Shown here in pieces: positions 44,901 to 56,803 of a DNA stretch of 64,000 nt. The first letter of the stretch is position 1, and each line of letters starts with the position of its first letter. The translations under genes were made by a program, and so were the position numbers. The notes below the pieces were generated by a model that worked only from the letters and a program-made list of their open reading frames with translations, searched no databases and was not told the DNA's origin. Where the stretch lies: contig JAHBBC010000001.1 of the NCBI GenBank assembly GCA_019915015.1, positions 1,922,001 to 1,986,000 of the forward strand, given 5' to 3'. This DNA is from Auriscalpium vulgare (Eukaryota > Basidiomycota > Agaricomycetes > Russulales > Auriscalpiaceae).

Positions 44901-45681
44901 TAGCACAACTGGCTTCCTCCTCCTCCCCAGCCAGTCACGCCAAGTCACTGCATTCATCACGCCGCCCGCCAATGTCGACACCAAGACATTCCCCGTCTTC
45001 TCTGGCTACATCAACGTGCGCAGCCAGACGGAAGACACGCACGTCACCTACATGGGACTGGCAGCGGCTATCAAGGATGCGCCAATTTTCGATAATTCGG
45101 AAGGAACTTTCCCTAGGATCTACAATGTCGCCGGCCCTGCGAACTTCACCTTCAGTGGGTTCGATTATCCTATCCTGCAGTATCGGTATGTTAGCTGCTC
45201 TCTTGGACTCCCATAGTAAGCTGACTCGTCCGACCGCGTTGCGCGTAGGTTGTCATTTGGCACACCGCTTTTCCGCATCGATCTCGTTGACCCGAATATC
45301 AACTTAACGACGACACTGAACCAGCGCTCTGTTGCAGAGCGCGGTGGCGCTCCGAACGGACCCGTCTTCTCATTCCCACACGGCCAGCCAAACACCTTTG
45401 CGCAAGTGTCCATTCTCGGGCCGGTGTCGGAGGCGGACTACCAGACGCGCAATGCAGTACGTCGCTACTTGCCTCTTACAGGTCGTCATATCCATTGACT
45501 GCTATTACTTCAGGGCCTAGACAACACGGGCATCTCGCAAGGAAATTACTTTGCGAATGGTACAAAGTGGCAGCATGGATACTATCGCTTTTTGTTCAGG
45601 GCATTGAAGATTACTGGCGATTTGACGCAGGAGGCTGACTATGAGAGCTGGCTCAGTCCCATTGTCGGCTACTTCCCGTAG
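41970..45681 (+). CDS. Secreted subtilisin-like serine protease (S8), paralog C
   Basis: The start MKFLGALVSLALAAIFVSA is a signal peptide, followed by GQFIVEVDTSSHIPGKRS and an I9-type propeptide. The catalytic Asp (IDTGVDYTHPSLGGG) again sits in an 11-nt exon (42793-42803), and the 9-nt exon (Asn-Ala-Ser) is at 42351-42359. The His motif is GHGTHVA (exon near 43115), the oxyanion Asn is in TVAAGNSG, and the Ser motif SGTSMATPFMAGSAALLLE is near 44360-44415. The PA insert (YVTIVRAGSCSF), Fn3-like domain (VFTVKNTGKFVKAYILSH) and C-terminal YESWLSPIVGYFP complete the layout. I count about 20 exons without frame breaks. Its stop lies 155 bp from the stop of paralog D on the other strand. Confidence 0.9.
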
Positions 45682-45835
45682 ACTTTTTTTCCCCTCAATT
45701 CTGTCGCGTCCTCGCTACTTAGAAATTCATCTTCATGGACAGTATGATCCACAACGTACATACAAGATGTAGAGAAAAGTTATTTATAGACACAGCTTTG
45801 ACACCAAACCAATGACGATATATGAAGTATGAAAG

Positions 45836-48800
45836 TTAATCCGAATCGGAGGTGCCGTTGGGGAAGACACCAATGATAGGGCTAAGCCAGCTCTCGAAGT
45901 CCTTTTCCTGCGTGCTGTCCCCCGTCACGGTTAGAGTGCGCAGAAGGATACGGTAGTTGCCCGTCGGGATATCCGTCCCATTCGCGAACTGTGCCGAAAA
46001 CTGCAGAGTGTGATACCCGTTTTCCTATACAATGCGTCCAAGCGTGAGGAGATATGGTGAAAACAACCATGAGAACAGCTCACGGGATCGCGCGGAATGT
46101 AGTCAATTTCGAATAGAGACCCGACGATGGACACCTGGGCGAAGGTGTTTGGCTTGCCGTGAGGGAACGAAAAAAGACTCCGCTCCAATACGGGGTTCCC
46201 GTCTTTTAGGGAGCGCGGATCCAAAGTCGGGACAAGGCTAATGTCGGGCTGAACCAGATCATAACGCAGTATCGCTGTGCCAAATGCCAGACTGCCCTGT
46301 CGATCAGACTCTGCCAAACAGTGTCGATATCACAAAGACGACTTACCGAGATAGGCCCAAAGGCACGTCAGAGCCTAAGAGAGTGTAGTTCTGAGGCCCG
46401 GTTTGCACATCTCCAGCTGCATCAATGAGGGCAGGGATGTCGAATCCAAATGTGGCACTCGTGTTGTCCACAACCTGCACATCTTTCAAGGAGCCCTTGA
46501 GGCCCAAGTAGGTTACGTGCGTCATCTCGGTTTCGCTCTGGATTTTGATGAACCCAGAGAATACGGGGAATGTCGACGGGTCATCTCCCGACGGCGGTGT
46601 AATGTGGGCAGAAATGATTGAGGATTGGCCCGGGTGAAGCGTCAGACTTGTTGCACTGAGTTTCACCGTAGCGTAGTTCGTCGAGAGCGGGACGGGTCCA
46701 TCCGCAGGGAAGATAGTGCCCTACGAGATAGTGAGTCATCGCCACACGTATGTTAGAGAGCTATTACAGGCTGGTATGTGAGCGCCGTTCCAGCGGGTGA
46801 GTGATTCAAGGTGTAATTTTTGACGGTTTTGCCGACATTCACGACGGTGAAGGACTGGCTATTGAAATGATTGACTTAAGCAGCAGCCAACGCTAAAAGT
46901 ACGGCGTTACCTACAGTCCTTTGTAATTGGCCGTATCATTCAAGACAAGCTGCCCTGGAGTCACCAGAGTTTCCGTGTGAATAGCAGTGAATACATCAAC
47001 CAGACCAGCGCCTTGCTGCGTCGCAGTCTGCAGAGGAGCGACATCCGTATGGTCCGACCCGATTGTCTGCGCCGTCGTCTCGAAGAACGAACGCGCCGCC
47101 AATGCGACAGCCGTGGTCTTCCCCTTGACGCCCAAGAGAAGGGCGGCACTGCCGGCCAAGAAAGGTGTGGCCATCGACGTACCAGACATAACAGCATACG
47201 AACCGAGCGGTACGGGGAGGGTGGACAGTATGTTGCCACCTGGAGCGGCAACTGCGGGTTTGAAGTACATGTCGTTCGTCGGGCCGTAGCTCGTGAAAGA
47301 CGAGATGAGACCGCCGGATGGGTCGGGGAATCCGAAGGAGCCCCCGGATTGTGGGAACGAGATAGTGATAGGTGCGCCAGCAATAAATTGCGAGACAAGC
47401 TGGGAGGATACTCTTCAGAATCCGAGAGTCATGACCGCACTACGGTGGGACGTACCCATATTCCGTCTGCAGCTTGTATTAATGTCGCATTGGTGAAGGT
47501 TCCCGTATCGATTGGAACAAAGCCATTTCCATTACTGTCGGAAACGTCAGACAAACACTACGAGCAAAGCGAGATTTCTCACTCGTAGATGAGGGCAACA
47601 TTTCCGCCCTTGTCCGCGATATTCGTCAGTTTTTGCACCTATTTATCGACAGTCAACCGTTACAATTTAACGCAATGCAATGTTCAGCAACCTACGAATG
47701 TGCATGTTCCACGGCGGACAACAGTCAGGAATCCGGAAAGGTCGGGAGTGTAATCAGGCAAAGGATCACATGCGTCATCGACGATGGTGGTGTCATTTGA
47801 TGTAGCATAGATCGGCCATTCCCCAGGAATCGGAAGGGGCCAGAGGTCGTAGTACGGGATTCCTGGGTTCGCATCGCCATGCACTGTGGCATTCTGCAAC
47901 TGTATGACAGTGCTACAAACAGGATGTGAGCGTCTGGCTACCTTCGTAGGTCATGAGGCACTGACTTGTCAAGACTGGCGACCGAGATGACGTCCACACC
48001 ATTCCCAGGGCCCGATGTAAACCACGAGCCCGTTGCGCCATCGTTACCCGCGGCAATGGTGACGACTGTGCCCGTCGCTGCAAGGCGACTGGCGACGACG
48101 GAGCTCGTGCTCTCCGTCCAGCCATCGGCGCCGCCGAGAGAAAGGGTAAGAACGTCCTGCTTGTCAGAGCGACCGAGTAACAACGCGGCCACGATGACTG
48201 AGGCGCACCCCCGTCAGGATGCGGCAAAGGAAACGGGGAAGAGCGCGGGACGTACTGTCGTCGGTCACGTCACCAGTGCATCCGAAGATACGGTAGGCCC
48301 GGATGGATGCCTCGTAAGCGACACCACTGATGTTGAACGGGTTATCGGGATCTGCGCCGAGTATACCCTGTATCCGCCATGAGCTAGGGTTTCACTGGCC
48401 TTTCACGATGTGCGGACACCCACAGCCACGTGTGTGCCATGCCCTTGTCATTGTCAAGAATGAGCACGAGTCTCAATATGTGCAACGTAAGACATACCAT
48501 TGCATTGGTCGAGAGGGTCATCGTCAGGAACGGGAGTGTTGCCTCCTAGGTTGCATCGTTCAGGAAGATGAGGTGAGTACTAGATATTCAAATCTTGCCT
48601 GTGTAATTGTCGCCGACAAAATCGTACCCGCCGACAATCTTGTGACCTGGACCAATGGCACCTCCCAAAGCAGGATGGGTGTAGTCAATCCCTGGAAGAT
48701 GATGAGATCGGCTCGGCAATAAGCACATCAGGGCATCACGCACCAGTATCAATGCTGCATAGTCGAGGTTAGTGCTTTCCAACTTGGTAGAACATATGTG

Positions 48801-49581
48801 CACACACATCCCAATGTTGACTCCGGTACCAAAGATCCCTTGCGCATGAAGCTTGTCGACTCCCTATATGTTCAATGAAGCATGCATCAGCGTTCGGTCA
48901 ACACCGGAAATAAAGCCTGGCAAATACCGTCAAGATGTGTGTGCTTTGGGTTTCCGGAGGAACTGCGGGGTCGCTGGGACTTGTGATGACATGGGAAAAC
49001 ACCGGCCTGAAGTCGCTGGTTAGTCGAGCGCCGCAAAAAAAAACACTAGACCTCACTTCGGAGCCTGATACGTGAAGCTGGGACGGATGGCCAAAACTCC
49101 TGAGGTCTGTCCGAGCTGCTTCACATCCTGATGACGCAGAAGAAAATTGCGTAAATGTACAATGCCAGAGCCACGTGTAAAAGCTGACATAGGTGTTCTA
49201 CGGGGCACGAAGTTCATGAGCACATCACGAGTGCCAGTGAGCGCGCATTGCCTACATTCAAAGTGATGGCCGCGCCGACGAACAATCCAGGCGCGTTGTA
49301 TTCATGACCGACGTGGAAGCCGACGCCGCGTTCCGTCCACGAACGAAGGATATGCGTGTGCGGCTAGACGAGTTAAGCAGGATGATGAAGCAGGGCCGCA
49401 CAGATCTGCTCACCGCCTCGCCAGATCTTTTCCCGGGGATATCGGCTGCGGTGTCGAATTCGACGATGAACTTGTTAGGAACGATTGGAAAGCTGGTTTT
49501 CCTTTCGATGTTGGGCAACGGTACTGTCGCCGAGACACAGATGGCCAGAGCAAACTGTACAAACAGGGCTAGAGCTTGCAT
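45836..49581 (-). CDS. Secreted subtilisin-like serine protease (S8), paralog D
   Basis: The start MQALALFVQFALAICVSATVP is a signal peptide; propeptide NKFIVEFDTAADIPGKRS. The catalytic Asp (IDTGVDYTHPALGG) is in an 11-nt exon at 48744-48754 and the 9-nt exon (Asn-Thr-Tyr) at 49189-49197. The His motif GHGTHVA spans a splice near 48430-48450, the oxyanion Asn is in TIAAGNDG, and the Ser motif SGTSMATPFLAGSAALLLG lies near 47130-47190. The PA insert carries PDLSGFLTVVRRGTCTF. The Fn3-like C-terminal part includes FSGFIKIQSETEMTHVTYLG, almost the same as in paralog A, so A and D form one subgroup. I saw no frame break. Probable role: extracellular proteolysis. Confidence 0.9.
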
Positions 49582-50578
49582 GGCGGGGCAGACCTGGCCA
49601 GACGATGAAACTCTCGTCCGCTTTATGTAGAAGCCTTCGTTGCGTTCGTCGGCGACCGCAGAAACGACATAATTCGCCATGCCGCTCGGGCGGCTCGTTT
49701 GCTCGGAGACGTCGGTGATACCTCCCATCTATTCGGTCCAAAACAGTCGCGTTAGCAAACATAGCGCAGAGGGTTATCATTGGGAGTGTAGGCGGAGAAA
49801 CATCCGGCAGAAGAGAAGAGAAGTCCACACAGGGTGCATGGCTCGCCGAGGTTCCGCATACAAATGGTAGGAATCGGAATTTACTCCGACAAGCAAGATG
49901 CCCACGAGAAGGCACATGACACGCGTGCAGCAAGCGTATTCCGTTGGAAAACAGGCAGAAGGTCGTTTGCGGGTTTAAAGAGACTTCGGAGCACCTCAGC
50001 AAGCGCCCCATCAAGTGTTCTCATCGTGTAGAGAATAAGATACTCCACCACCGGATCTGCAGGACCGCGTGGTGAGTAGCGCGAACCACAGTCGGTGAGG
50101 AACCGCTTGCCTGAGGGCGTGAACAGAGCATCGCTCCAGATGGCTAGGACAACACGTCCTCTGAGGCCACCAAGTCAGGTGAGCTCGATTAAGAACGCAG
50201 GACAAGGAACGGCCGTACTAAGGTCAAAGGCTATCACGAGAGGATGCCTCGGATTCCCGCCCGTGCAGTGACGGTGTTCTTCGGAAAAGCGATATTGCGA
50301 AGGCGTCTGAGGCCGAACTTCACTTCCATTGCGCCGGATACTTTGGTACCTGACGAAGTTGGGAGGAAATTACAGGATTGTTGGTGTTCGGAAGATGGAG
50401 GTCACTTTTCCGAGGAAAGAGACAAAGCTTACATAACACGGCGCGTATTCTACATATCTCCAGACCCGATTCAGTGGAGAGAATAAACAAAGGCAATAAA
50501 CTACAACAACTATTAATGGCACACACACAGCGATAGAAGAGAAGAAAAAAGGAGAAAGTCCAAACATGCAGCAGTTCA
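49582..50578. other. Spacer of about 1 kb between subtilase D and the GTPBP1-like gene
   Basis: It contains the promoter of subtilase D and the 3' flank of the GTPase gene. Short open frames on both strands have no motif. Nothing recognised. Confidence 0.4.
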
Positions 50579-53256
50579 TTACAGGAGCTTAGTGATCACC
50601 CCGAGTCCCTACGCCAACCAACGCTATCAGCTATGCCCTGTCGGCATGACGGACAGGGGAGACTGCGTACCTTGGTCTTACCCTCACGGAACAGCAGCTT
50701 CATGCCGACCTTGACGAACTCGGGGTGCGCGATGAACTCGAATGTGACGGTGGCGCGATCGCCTGTCCGCAGCAGGTTCTGCGGGTGGTCGATCGTGATG
50801 ATACGGACAGTTTGTCGGACCGCCTGCATGACCCTTCGTGAGTGCTGTGATAGATACACTGGAAGATGAACGTACACCGCAGTGCAACATGGCCTGGCGA
50901 ACGAACGATGCAGACGGTCAGACCACTGTAACACGAGGACAGGGAGTCATGGGGCCTTACCTGGTAATTAGGCTGAAGAGTGGTGTTGTGGTACAGGATG
51001 AGGACAGAGCCCTCAAACTTCCGCACGGCTGACCACGGCAGTCTCAGCAACATTCGTCTTTAGTGCACATAGGACAGGCAACACGTACCCTTCGGCGGCA
51101 CCTCGAGCTTGTCATTATGCACGACCACCATGCCCTTCCTCACCGCCGCCCGACGCATGCGCTTCAGCGCCAGCGCGACCGTCTGCCCCGCCTCGGCCGT
51201 CGTCACATCCGCCCTGCGCCGCCATCAGTCATCCCGAGCATAAGTGCAAGTGTCAAGGGGAGGCGCACCGTTTACGCTGCATGCTCTTGACGCTGGTGGG
51301 CAGGTACTGCCCGTGCTCATCTGGGCCGACGAGGATCGCGTCGCCGGTCTTGATCGTGCCGCTATTGAGGATGCCGTTCACGACGGTGCCGACGTACGGG
51401 ACAGACCAGACATCAGTGACTGAGAACTAGACCTCACAGTGAATCATAGCATCAAATGTCAAACAGGAGACGCACCTCTAGCGGTTGGGAGGCATCGTAC
51501 TTCTCATCGTCGTCCTCGCTCGACGGTAGGAGGTTGAGGAATGTGCGGACCTGTCGAGGCCGAAAGCGTCAACTGACGACACGTGGTGTGCGGAGGGACT
51601 GCTACGCACGAAGTCAAGTCCAGCACCTGTGACGTTAGAGATTTGGAAGATAGGGCATATCCTGACAGTCCGCTGTGAGGGTAATCATATACTCGGAGAT
51701 GTCCCACATACTTCTCCTTCGCGAACACCTGCGACACCTCCACCGCGGTCTCCACAGACTTGACCAGCACGGGCACTTTCCTACACCCGGGGCTCCGCAG
51801 AATCTTCTCCACCTGCTTGAGCGTCTCCGCAAGCACATTCGGCGGCGTCATGTCGACCTTGGTCACGCACACGACGACGGGCACGCTCAGCGCGAGCGAG
51901 ATGGCGAGGTGCTCCTTGGACATGCCGATGACGCCGGCGTTAGCGCCGACCATGAGGATGACGCACGAGGGCGCGCCAGAGGTGAGGCCGTAGAGCGTTG
52001 TCTTGAGGTACTTCTCGTGGCCCGCGAGGTCTGCGCGGCGGGAAAGCGAGAGTCTGGGGTCAGTGGGGTTGAAGAGAAGAAGCAGTGTAAGGTGTACCAA
52101 TGAAGGTGACAATTTTCGCTGAGCGGATAGAGATCTCGTCCCAACCGAGCTTCTCGCGCCGCAGGACATCCGGGTCCACCGTCCCCGAGCTATTTGGAAG
52201 GACAGGATGGCCTGCCGTGTCGAAGCCCAGAATCTACGACGCTTGTTTCAATATCCTGGGGAAGAAAGACCGGCAGAGAGCTTTGTGTTACCTCCATGCC
52301 AACGCTGGACGTGCGTCCTGTCTCTATCTCGTGTTTATGTCGGAAAAGCACCACACGAGCGAGCCCGCGTCCGTCGTCCAGCCCGCCTTGGCGTTCACAG
52401 ATTAGATTGTATTTGAAAAAGACCACTCGATGTACATACCCCTTGTTAGGACTCCTAGTGTTGTGGACTTACCAGAGTCGACGTTACCAACAATGGCACA
52501 TCGCACCTCTGGCGTCAGCGACACATTAGGCGGCGGAATTCGCAGCAGCACCGACGCCCTCGGGTGCTTCCCGCTGAGACGCACCAGCACGCACGCCTGC
52601 ACACCCTCCGTTGAGCGGCAGATCCCCACCAGTGGCAGATGCGCGTACCTTGCCTCCAATGTCCTCCACTGTCTGCGTGAGGGCGCCCACCAGCACCTCG
52701 ACCTGCTCCTCCGTCTGCGCCGGGCCGGCCCAGCCCTCCGCGTCGTCTAGCGGGGCGTTCTGAAAGAGCTGTGTGCGCGGTGGGCGTGCGCCGATGCGGA
52801 AGATGAGCTCGCCTTTGCGTCGCGTGAGGAGCATGGCGAGCAAGTTCTTCGCCTCCTCGGGGTCGTGGGCCGCCCCGGGGAGGAGTTTGTCCTGTGGCGC
52901 GGGTAAGATGTCGCGTTGTCCACAACAGAGTGCAGAAGGCGCACCTTGATCGCCTGCTCAACCTCCGGGATGCTGAGCCCCGGGTCGTCCTTGACGCCGT
53001 CGGGCTCAGCGCTGTCCGCGGCGTCGTTGTGCTTGGCGTCGGCCTTGTCCTGCACCGTCGAGTCCCGCCTCTCATGCTTGGCGCCCTTCTCCTGGGGCTT
53101 CACGTCCTTCTTGTCCTGCACCTTGGCATCGCCCTTCTTCGCCTTGGGGGCCCTCGCATCCGCGACGGCTGGCGGAGGATGTGCGCGCTTCTTGGCGGCG
53201 AGCTCGCGGTGGTTTATCTCGTCGATCTCGTTCTGGAATGTCTGCAGGGTGGTCAT
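50579..53256 (-). CDS. GTPBP1: GTP-binding protein 1/2 family translational GTPase (GTPBP1-like)
   Basis: The N-terminal 70 residues ([19 protein letters not shown], then Lys/Asp-rich) are a variable extension. The GTPase domain follows: G1 is [17 protein letters not shown], then [19 protein letters not shown] and [18 protein letters not shown] (switch region), G3 is [19 protein letters not shown], and G4 is VTKVD with Thr replacing Asn of NKxD, as in GTPBP1. After [13 protein letters not shown] and [16 protein letters not shown] come EF-Tu-like beta barrels ([47 protein letters not shown]) and the end [16 protein letters not shown]. Family members act in ribosome-associated mRNA surveillance and exosome-linked decay. 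Junctions checked around the G1, switch and C-terminal exons are in phase; not every exon was traced. Confidence 0.92.
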
Positions 53257-53553
53257 GATTCAAAAGTGTGATAATCGGGGGTTACAGGGGGTGGGCCTCA
53301 TCTAGAGACCTTATGAGTCTGGATGCCAGGATGAGTCAAATCGAGGGCGACTCACTGAATCGACTCACTTGCAGTGGTAGCAGCAGTGGCCGGCGCGGCG
53401 GCCCGCGACAGCAGTCCTCCTCCGTGCGGCACGTGATGCGAACAACGCGGTCAAGCTGCAGCCTCGCTCCGGCACAATATAACCTCACGCTTTGTCCTCT
53501 TCATTTATACTCGATTCAGAGGGGCGTCGTCCCCGACTTGCTCTTTCTCTCTC
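53257..53553. promoter_or_regulatory. Divergent promoter region, 297 bp
   Basis: It separates the start codons of the GTPBP1-like gene (-) and the NFKBIL1-like gene (+). An AT-rich element, tttatactc, lies at about 53504-53512 on the + strand, 45 bp before the + start codon. Confidence 0.45.
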
Positions 53554-55723
53554 ATGGCGCAACCAACCGCATCCGACCCCGCCACAAGCACCCCGCCCAT
53601 CCCGCCCACAGTGGCCGGACGCAGGCCAGGCGTCCTCGACGACTCGCAGCCTGCCCGCATCCTTCGCCACCCCGACGCCTCGCTGTCCTTCGCCTCGTTC
53701 GACCCGCTGACCGCGTCCTTCGCCGACCAGGGCAAGCCCTCTGCCGCCGCCGCGCGCCCCAAGCGCATCGTCGTGGAGACACTGCCCTCCGGGCACAGCA
53801 CTTGGCGCTTCGTGCCCAAGGCGAAGTTCGCAGAGGGGCTGGACGACGAGGGCGACTGGCCGAGGATTGTGCTCATCGACAGGTACGCCGCGTCGCGTCG
53901 GCTGGTCTGCGCACTACCGCTGACATCTCGCGCTTCCCCTAGCACCCAGTATTTGCTCGACCAAGATCAGTGGGACATCCACAAGATCGACCCCGCGTAC
54001 GAATGCGTCGTGCACCCACACCCAGCGCACCCCACAATTATGTGCAAACCCGACAGCTCCTCGTCGTCCGCCCCAACCAGCCCGTCGCGAGTCGGATCAC
54101 AAAAACGCCCGCGCCGCTCAGACGAGTACTCTGCCGGGCCGTCCACGAAGAAGTCGCGTCCTATCATAGTCGTGGACGATGACGGGCCCGCAGACTCGGA
54201 GGCCGAGATCGTGGAGATGATGGTCGACCCCCAGACGCCAAAGGCGACGGCACCGCCGACACAATTGCCTGAGCGGCGCAAGACGAACCGCCCACGGTCT
54301 ACGCATAACCAACGCCCGCTTGCGCCGTCAAACTCGTTTTACAACAACGCGCCGCCCCCCGCGCGAGAACCGTCTGCGCAGTTCTCGCAGCCCTCGCAGT
54401 CCTCGTCTCGGTCCCAACACTCCTCCCCACCTCCCATGGCGTCCAAACGCAAAGGTAGAGCTCCTCATTGCTCTCTGCTTTGTAACGTTTCTCATCGGCC
54501 GCACAGTCTCATCTCCAGAACCCACGCCTGAATCGACAGCCCCGGCAGAGGGTTTCAAGCCGTCGAAACGCGCGCGCACACAATCCCCACCTCGCGCCGC
54601 GCAGCATGCCAAGTCGCGCGAGCGCATCATGCGCCATAAGTCGAAGTTGCAAGAGCTGATCAAAGAGCAGTACCGAGCGAGCGAGGAGAAGTTTCAACAG
54701 TTCGAGAGAGCGCTGTTCGGGTCTATACCCGAGGAGCAGCACGCTCCTACCAATCCTACAGCTTCAGAGACCAAGCCTGGTAAGTCCATCCCTGATGTAC
54801 CTGTCTCGCGCCAGTCTGAAATTTTCGCAGACATTCCCGCTGAGGCAGAGCACGCCCAACCCGCACCAGCGGAGGACCAACCCCACGAAGACCTCAACCC
54901 CACGCCCACGCCCACATCGAACGAACAGGCACCCCCCAATCCTCACCAGCAGGTACCCCCCACCGCAAATGAGTACTCCGACAGCGACTCCGAGGACGAC
55001 GGCGGCGAGTCCGCGCACGACGCGCTGCTCGCCGAGTCGCGCGCCAAGCTTGCTGAGCTCGAGCGCGACCGCCCACTCTGGGAGACACAGAGGCACGCGC
55101 GCGAGCGTCGCGAACGGCAGGAGCGCGAGGCGGAACGCGCGCGGCGACAGCAGAAGTTGTGGGCGGAGGAGCAGCGGCGCGTGCAGGAGGCACGCGAGGC
55201 GTTCGCGCGACGGCAGCGCGCGGAGCAAGCGCAGCGGGAGCGGTTCCACCAGGAGCGCCTGCGCGCCGAGCGCGAGCGCATTGAGCGCGAGCAGGCGGAG
55301 CGTGGGCGCGCGCAGGCGCGGCAGCAGCGCTTCGGGATGGGCGCGTGGACGCCGCAGCGCGCGCTGGAGCGCTACACGACGCTGTGCACGGCGTTCGACA
55401 CCGGCAAGTACGCCGCGGGGAGCGCGCCGCTCACGTTTGACGCGGTGCCGTGGCCCGTGCTGCGCGCGCCGGGCACGTTCGGCGCGGAGGACATCGACTG
55501 GAGCGCGGTGGAGGGCTTCTTCGTCGGCGTCCGCGTGCACATGCGCGAGCAGGACTACCACGCGCTCGTCGAGAAGAGCCATCGGCGGTTCCACCCGGAT
55601 CGCTGGAGCGCGCGCGGGTTACTGAAGGCAGTGGGCGACGAGGCGGAGCGTGGCGGCATTGAGGTCGCAGCGAATACGGTGGCGCAGGCGTTGACGCCGC
55701 TGTGGAGGGAGACGAAGCGGTGA
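53554..55723 (+). CDS. NFKBIL1-like / J-like C-terminal domain protein, 685 aa
   Basis: Three exons (53554-53882, 53943-54454, 54507-55723) join in phase. The N-terminal region contains a possible compact domain (RIVVETLPSGHSTWRFVPKAKF ends near residue 90), then disordered Ser/Pro-rich sequence. A long Arg/Glu-rich single helix follows (WETQRHARERRERQEREAE and onward, about 90 residues, coiled coil). The C-terminal 120 residues are compact: ALERYTTLCTAFDTGKY, LTFDAVPWPVL, and SHRRFHPDRWSARGL with an HPD tripeptide. This arrangement resembles the C-terminal region of NF-kappa-B inhibitor-like 1 proteins, and HPD is also the J-domain motif that stimulates Hsp70. Known NFKBIL1 relatives are nuclear and linked to mRNA processing. 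The assignment is by resemblance. Confidence 0.75.
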
Positions 55724-56264
55724 GGATAGGAAACGGGCATTGTTGTAATATCATCTCTTTTCATCCTGCTTTTCTTGTATCACAACATTTTTCATCTTAC
55801 ACCTCTATAACGCAGTATAATTATTGAGGGCGGATTATGATCATTATAATACCGCGGTTGACTTGGATCTCGACGTCATTGATTCAGACCAGGCATCGTC
55901 TTGACCAAAGCCCGGAGGACTCAGGGATCAAGCCATAGTGACACGGCGAACAGCGAGTGACTTGAGCGCGCTGACAACAGTGCTGCTGAGGACGAGCAGT
56001 TGTGTGACCGTGTAGTGAAGGTACGAGTATACGCTTGACAGGTACCTGTCAGGTCAAGTTTGAAGAAAGGTCGGGTGTACCGGTGATGGATTGGATTGAG
56101 AATAACGTATAACAAGGGAATGCAAAGAATAAGGGGATATATATGAGGATCGAAGGTGTGGCGACCGGTGTCCGATGTATACATACGACAGCAAAGAGTG
56201 TGTCCGAGGATATACTGCAGATATATGAAAAACGAGATCAACGACGGGAGAAGAGCACACACGT
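55724..56264. other. Convergent spacer, nothing recognised
   Basis: AT-rich 540 bp between two 3' ends, presumably 3' UTRs. No gene or repeat seen. Confidence 0.4.
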
Positions 56265-56803
56265 CTACTTTAACGCCTTTGCGGCCCTCTTGGTCTTCTT
56301 GGCCCTCTTCGACGTCGACAGGCCCTTCTTGACCTTCGCGATGGGCAGACCCTCCGTATGCGTGCGCACCGTCGGCTGCGCACCGCGCAGCCTGACTCTC
56401 CCATCCTTCAACGCTTCGGTGATGATCGGGCTGGCCGCGGGCCTAAACTTGTGCGTTTTCGAGTACCTGCACGCATCCACCATACGTCAGACCCACCACT
56501 GCACCGTGGATTCGAGTAGGCGCACCTGTCGGCATGAACGACCTCGGGCTCCTTGTGCGTGCTGGGGGTGGTACGCAGCTGGAAGGAGAGCCAGAACATG
56601 ACGACGATGAAGACGATGAGGCCGACGCGCTTCCAGGCGGACGGCGTGGGCGGGTTGAAGCGCGGGTCCTGGGCGAGCTGGAGCTCCTCGGGTGTGGGGC
56701 CCCGGCGCGGGCGCGGGGGGCGCTCCTCGTCTTCAAAGTCTTCGAGATCGTTGGGTGAGGGAGAGGGCGAGGTGGGGAGGGCTTGATACTGGGCGGACGA
56801 CAT
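56265..56803 (-). CDS. Small single-pass membrane protein, 159 aa
   Basis: Two exons (56526-56803, 56265-56466) join in phase. The protein has an acidic Pro-rich N-terminus (MSSAQYQALPTSPSPSPND, then LEDFEDEERPPRPRRG), one membrane helix (VGLIVFIVVMFWLSFQL, about residues 62-78), and a basic C-terminal domain (YSKTHKFRPAASPIITEAL, then VRLRGAQPTV and a Lys/Arg-rich end). There is no cleavable signal, so it is probably tail-in or tail-out anchored in the ER or mitochondria. KFRPAASPIITE looks conserved, but I do not recognise the family. It is divergent from GPI18 with only 122 bp between start codons. Confidence 0.7.

Noticed and set aside
54320..54506. Unspliced read-through of the NFKBIL1-like gene starting at 54320
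   Set aside because: The spliced three-exon model keeps phase from the upstream ATG and uses clear splice sites; the alternative frame before 54507 is Arg/Pro noise.
54764..55594. 276-codon open frame antisense to the NFKBIL1-like gene
   Set aside because: Leu/Arg-rich antisense of the Arg/Glu coiled-coil; no hydrophobic pattern of a true membrane protein.
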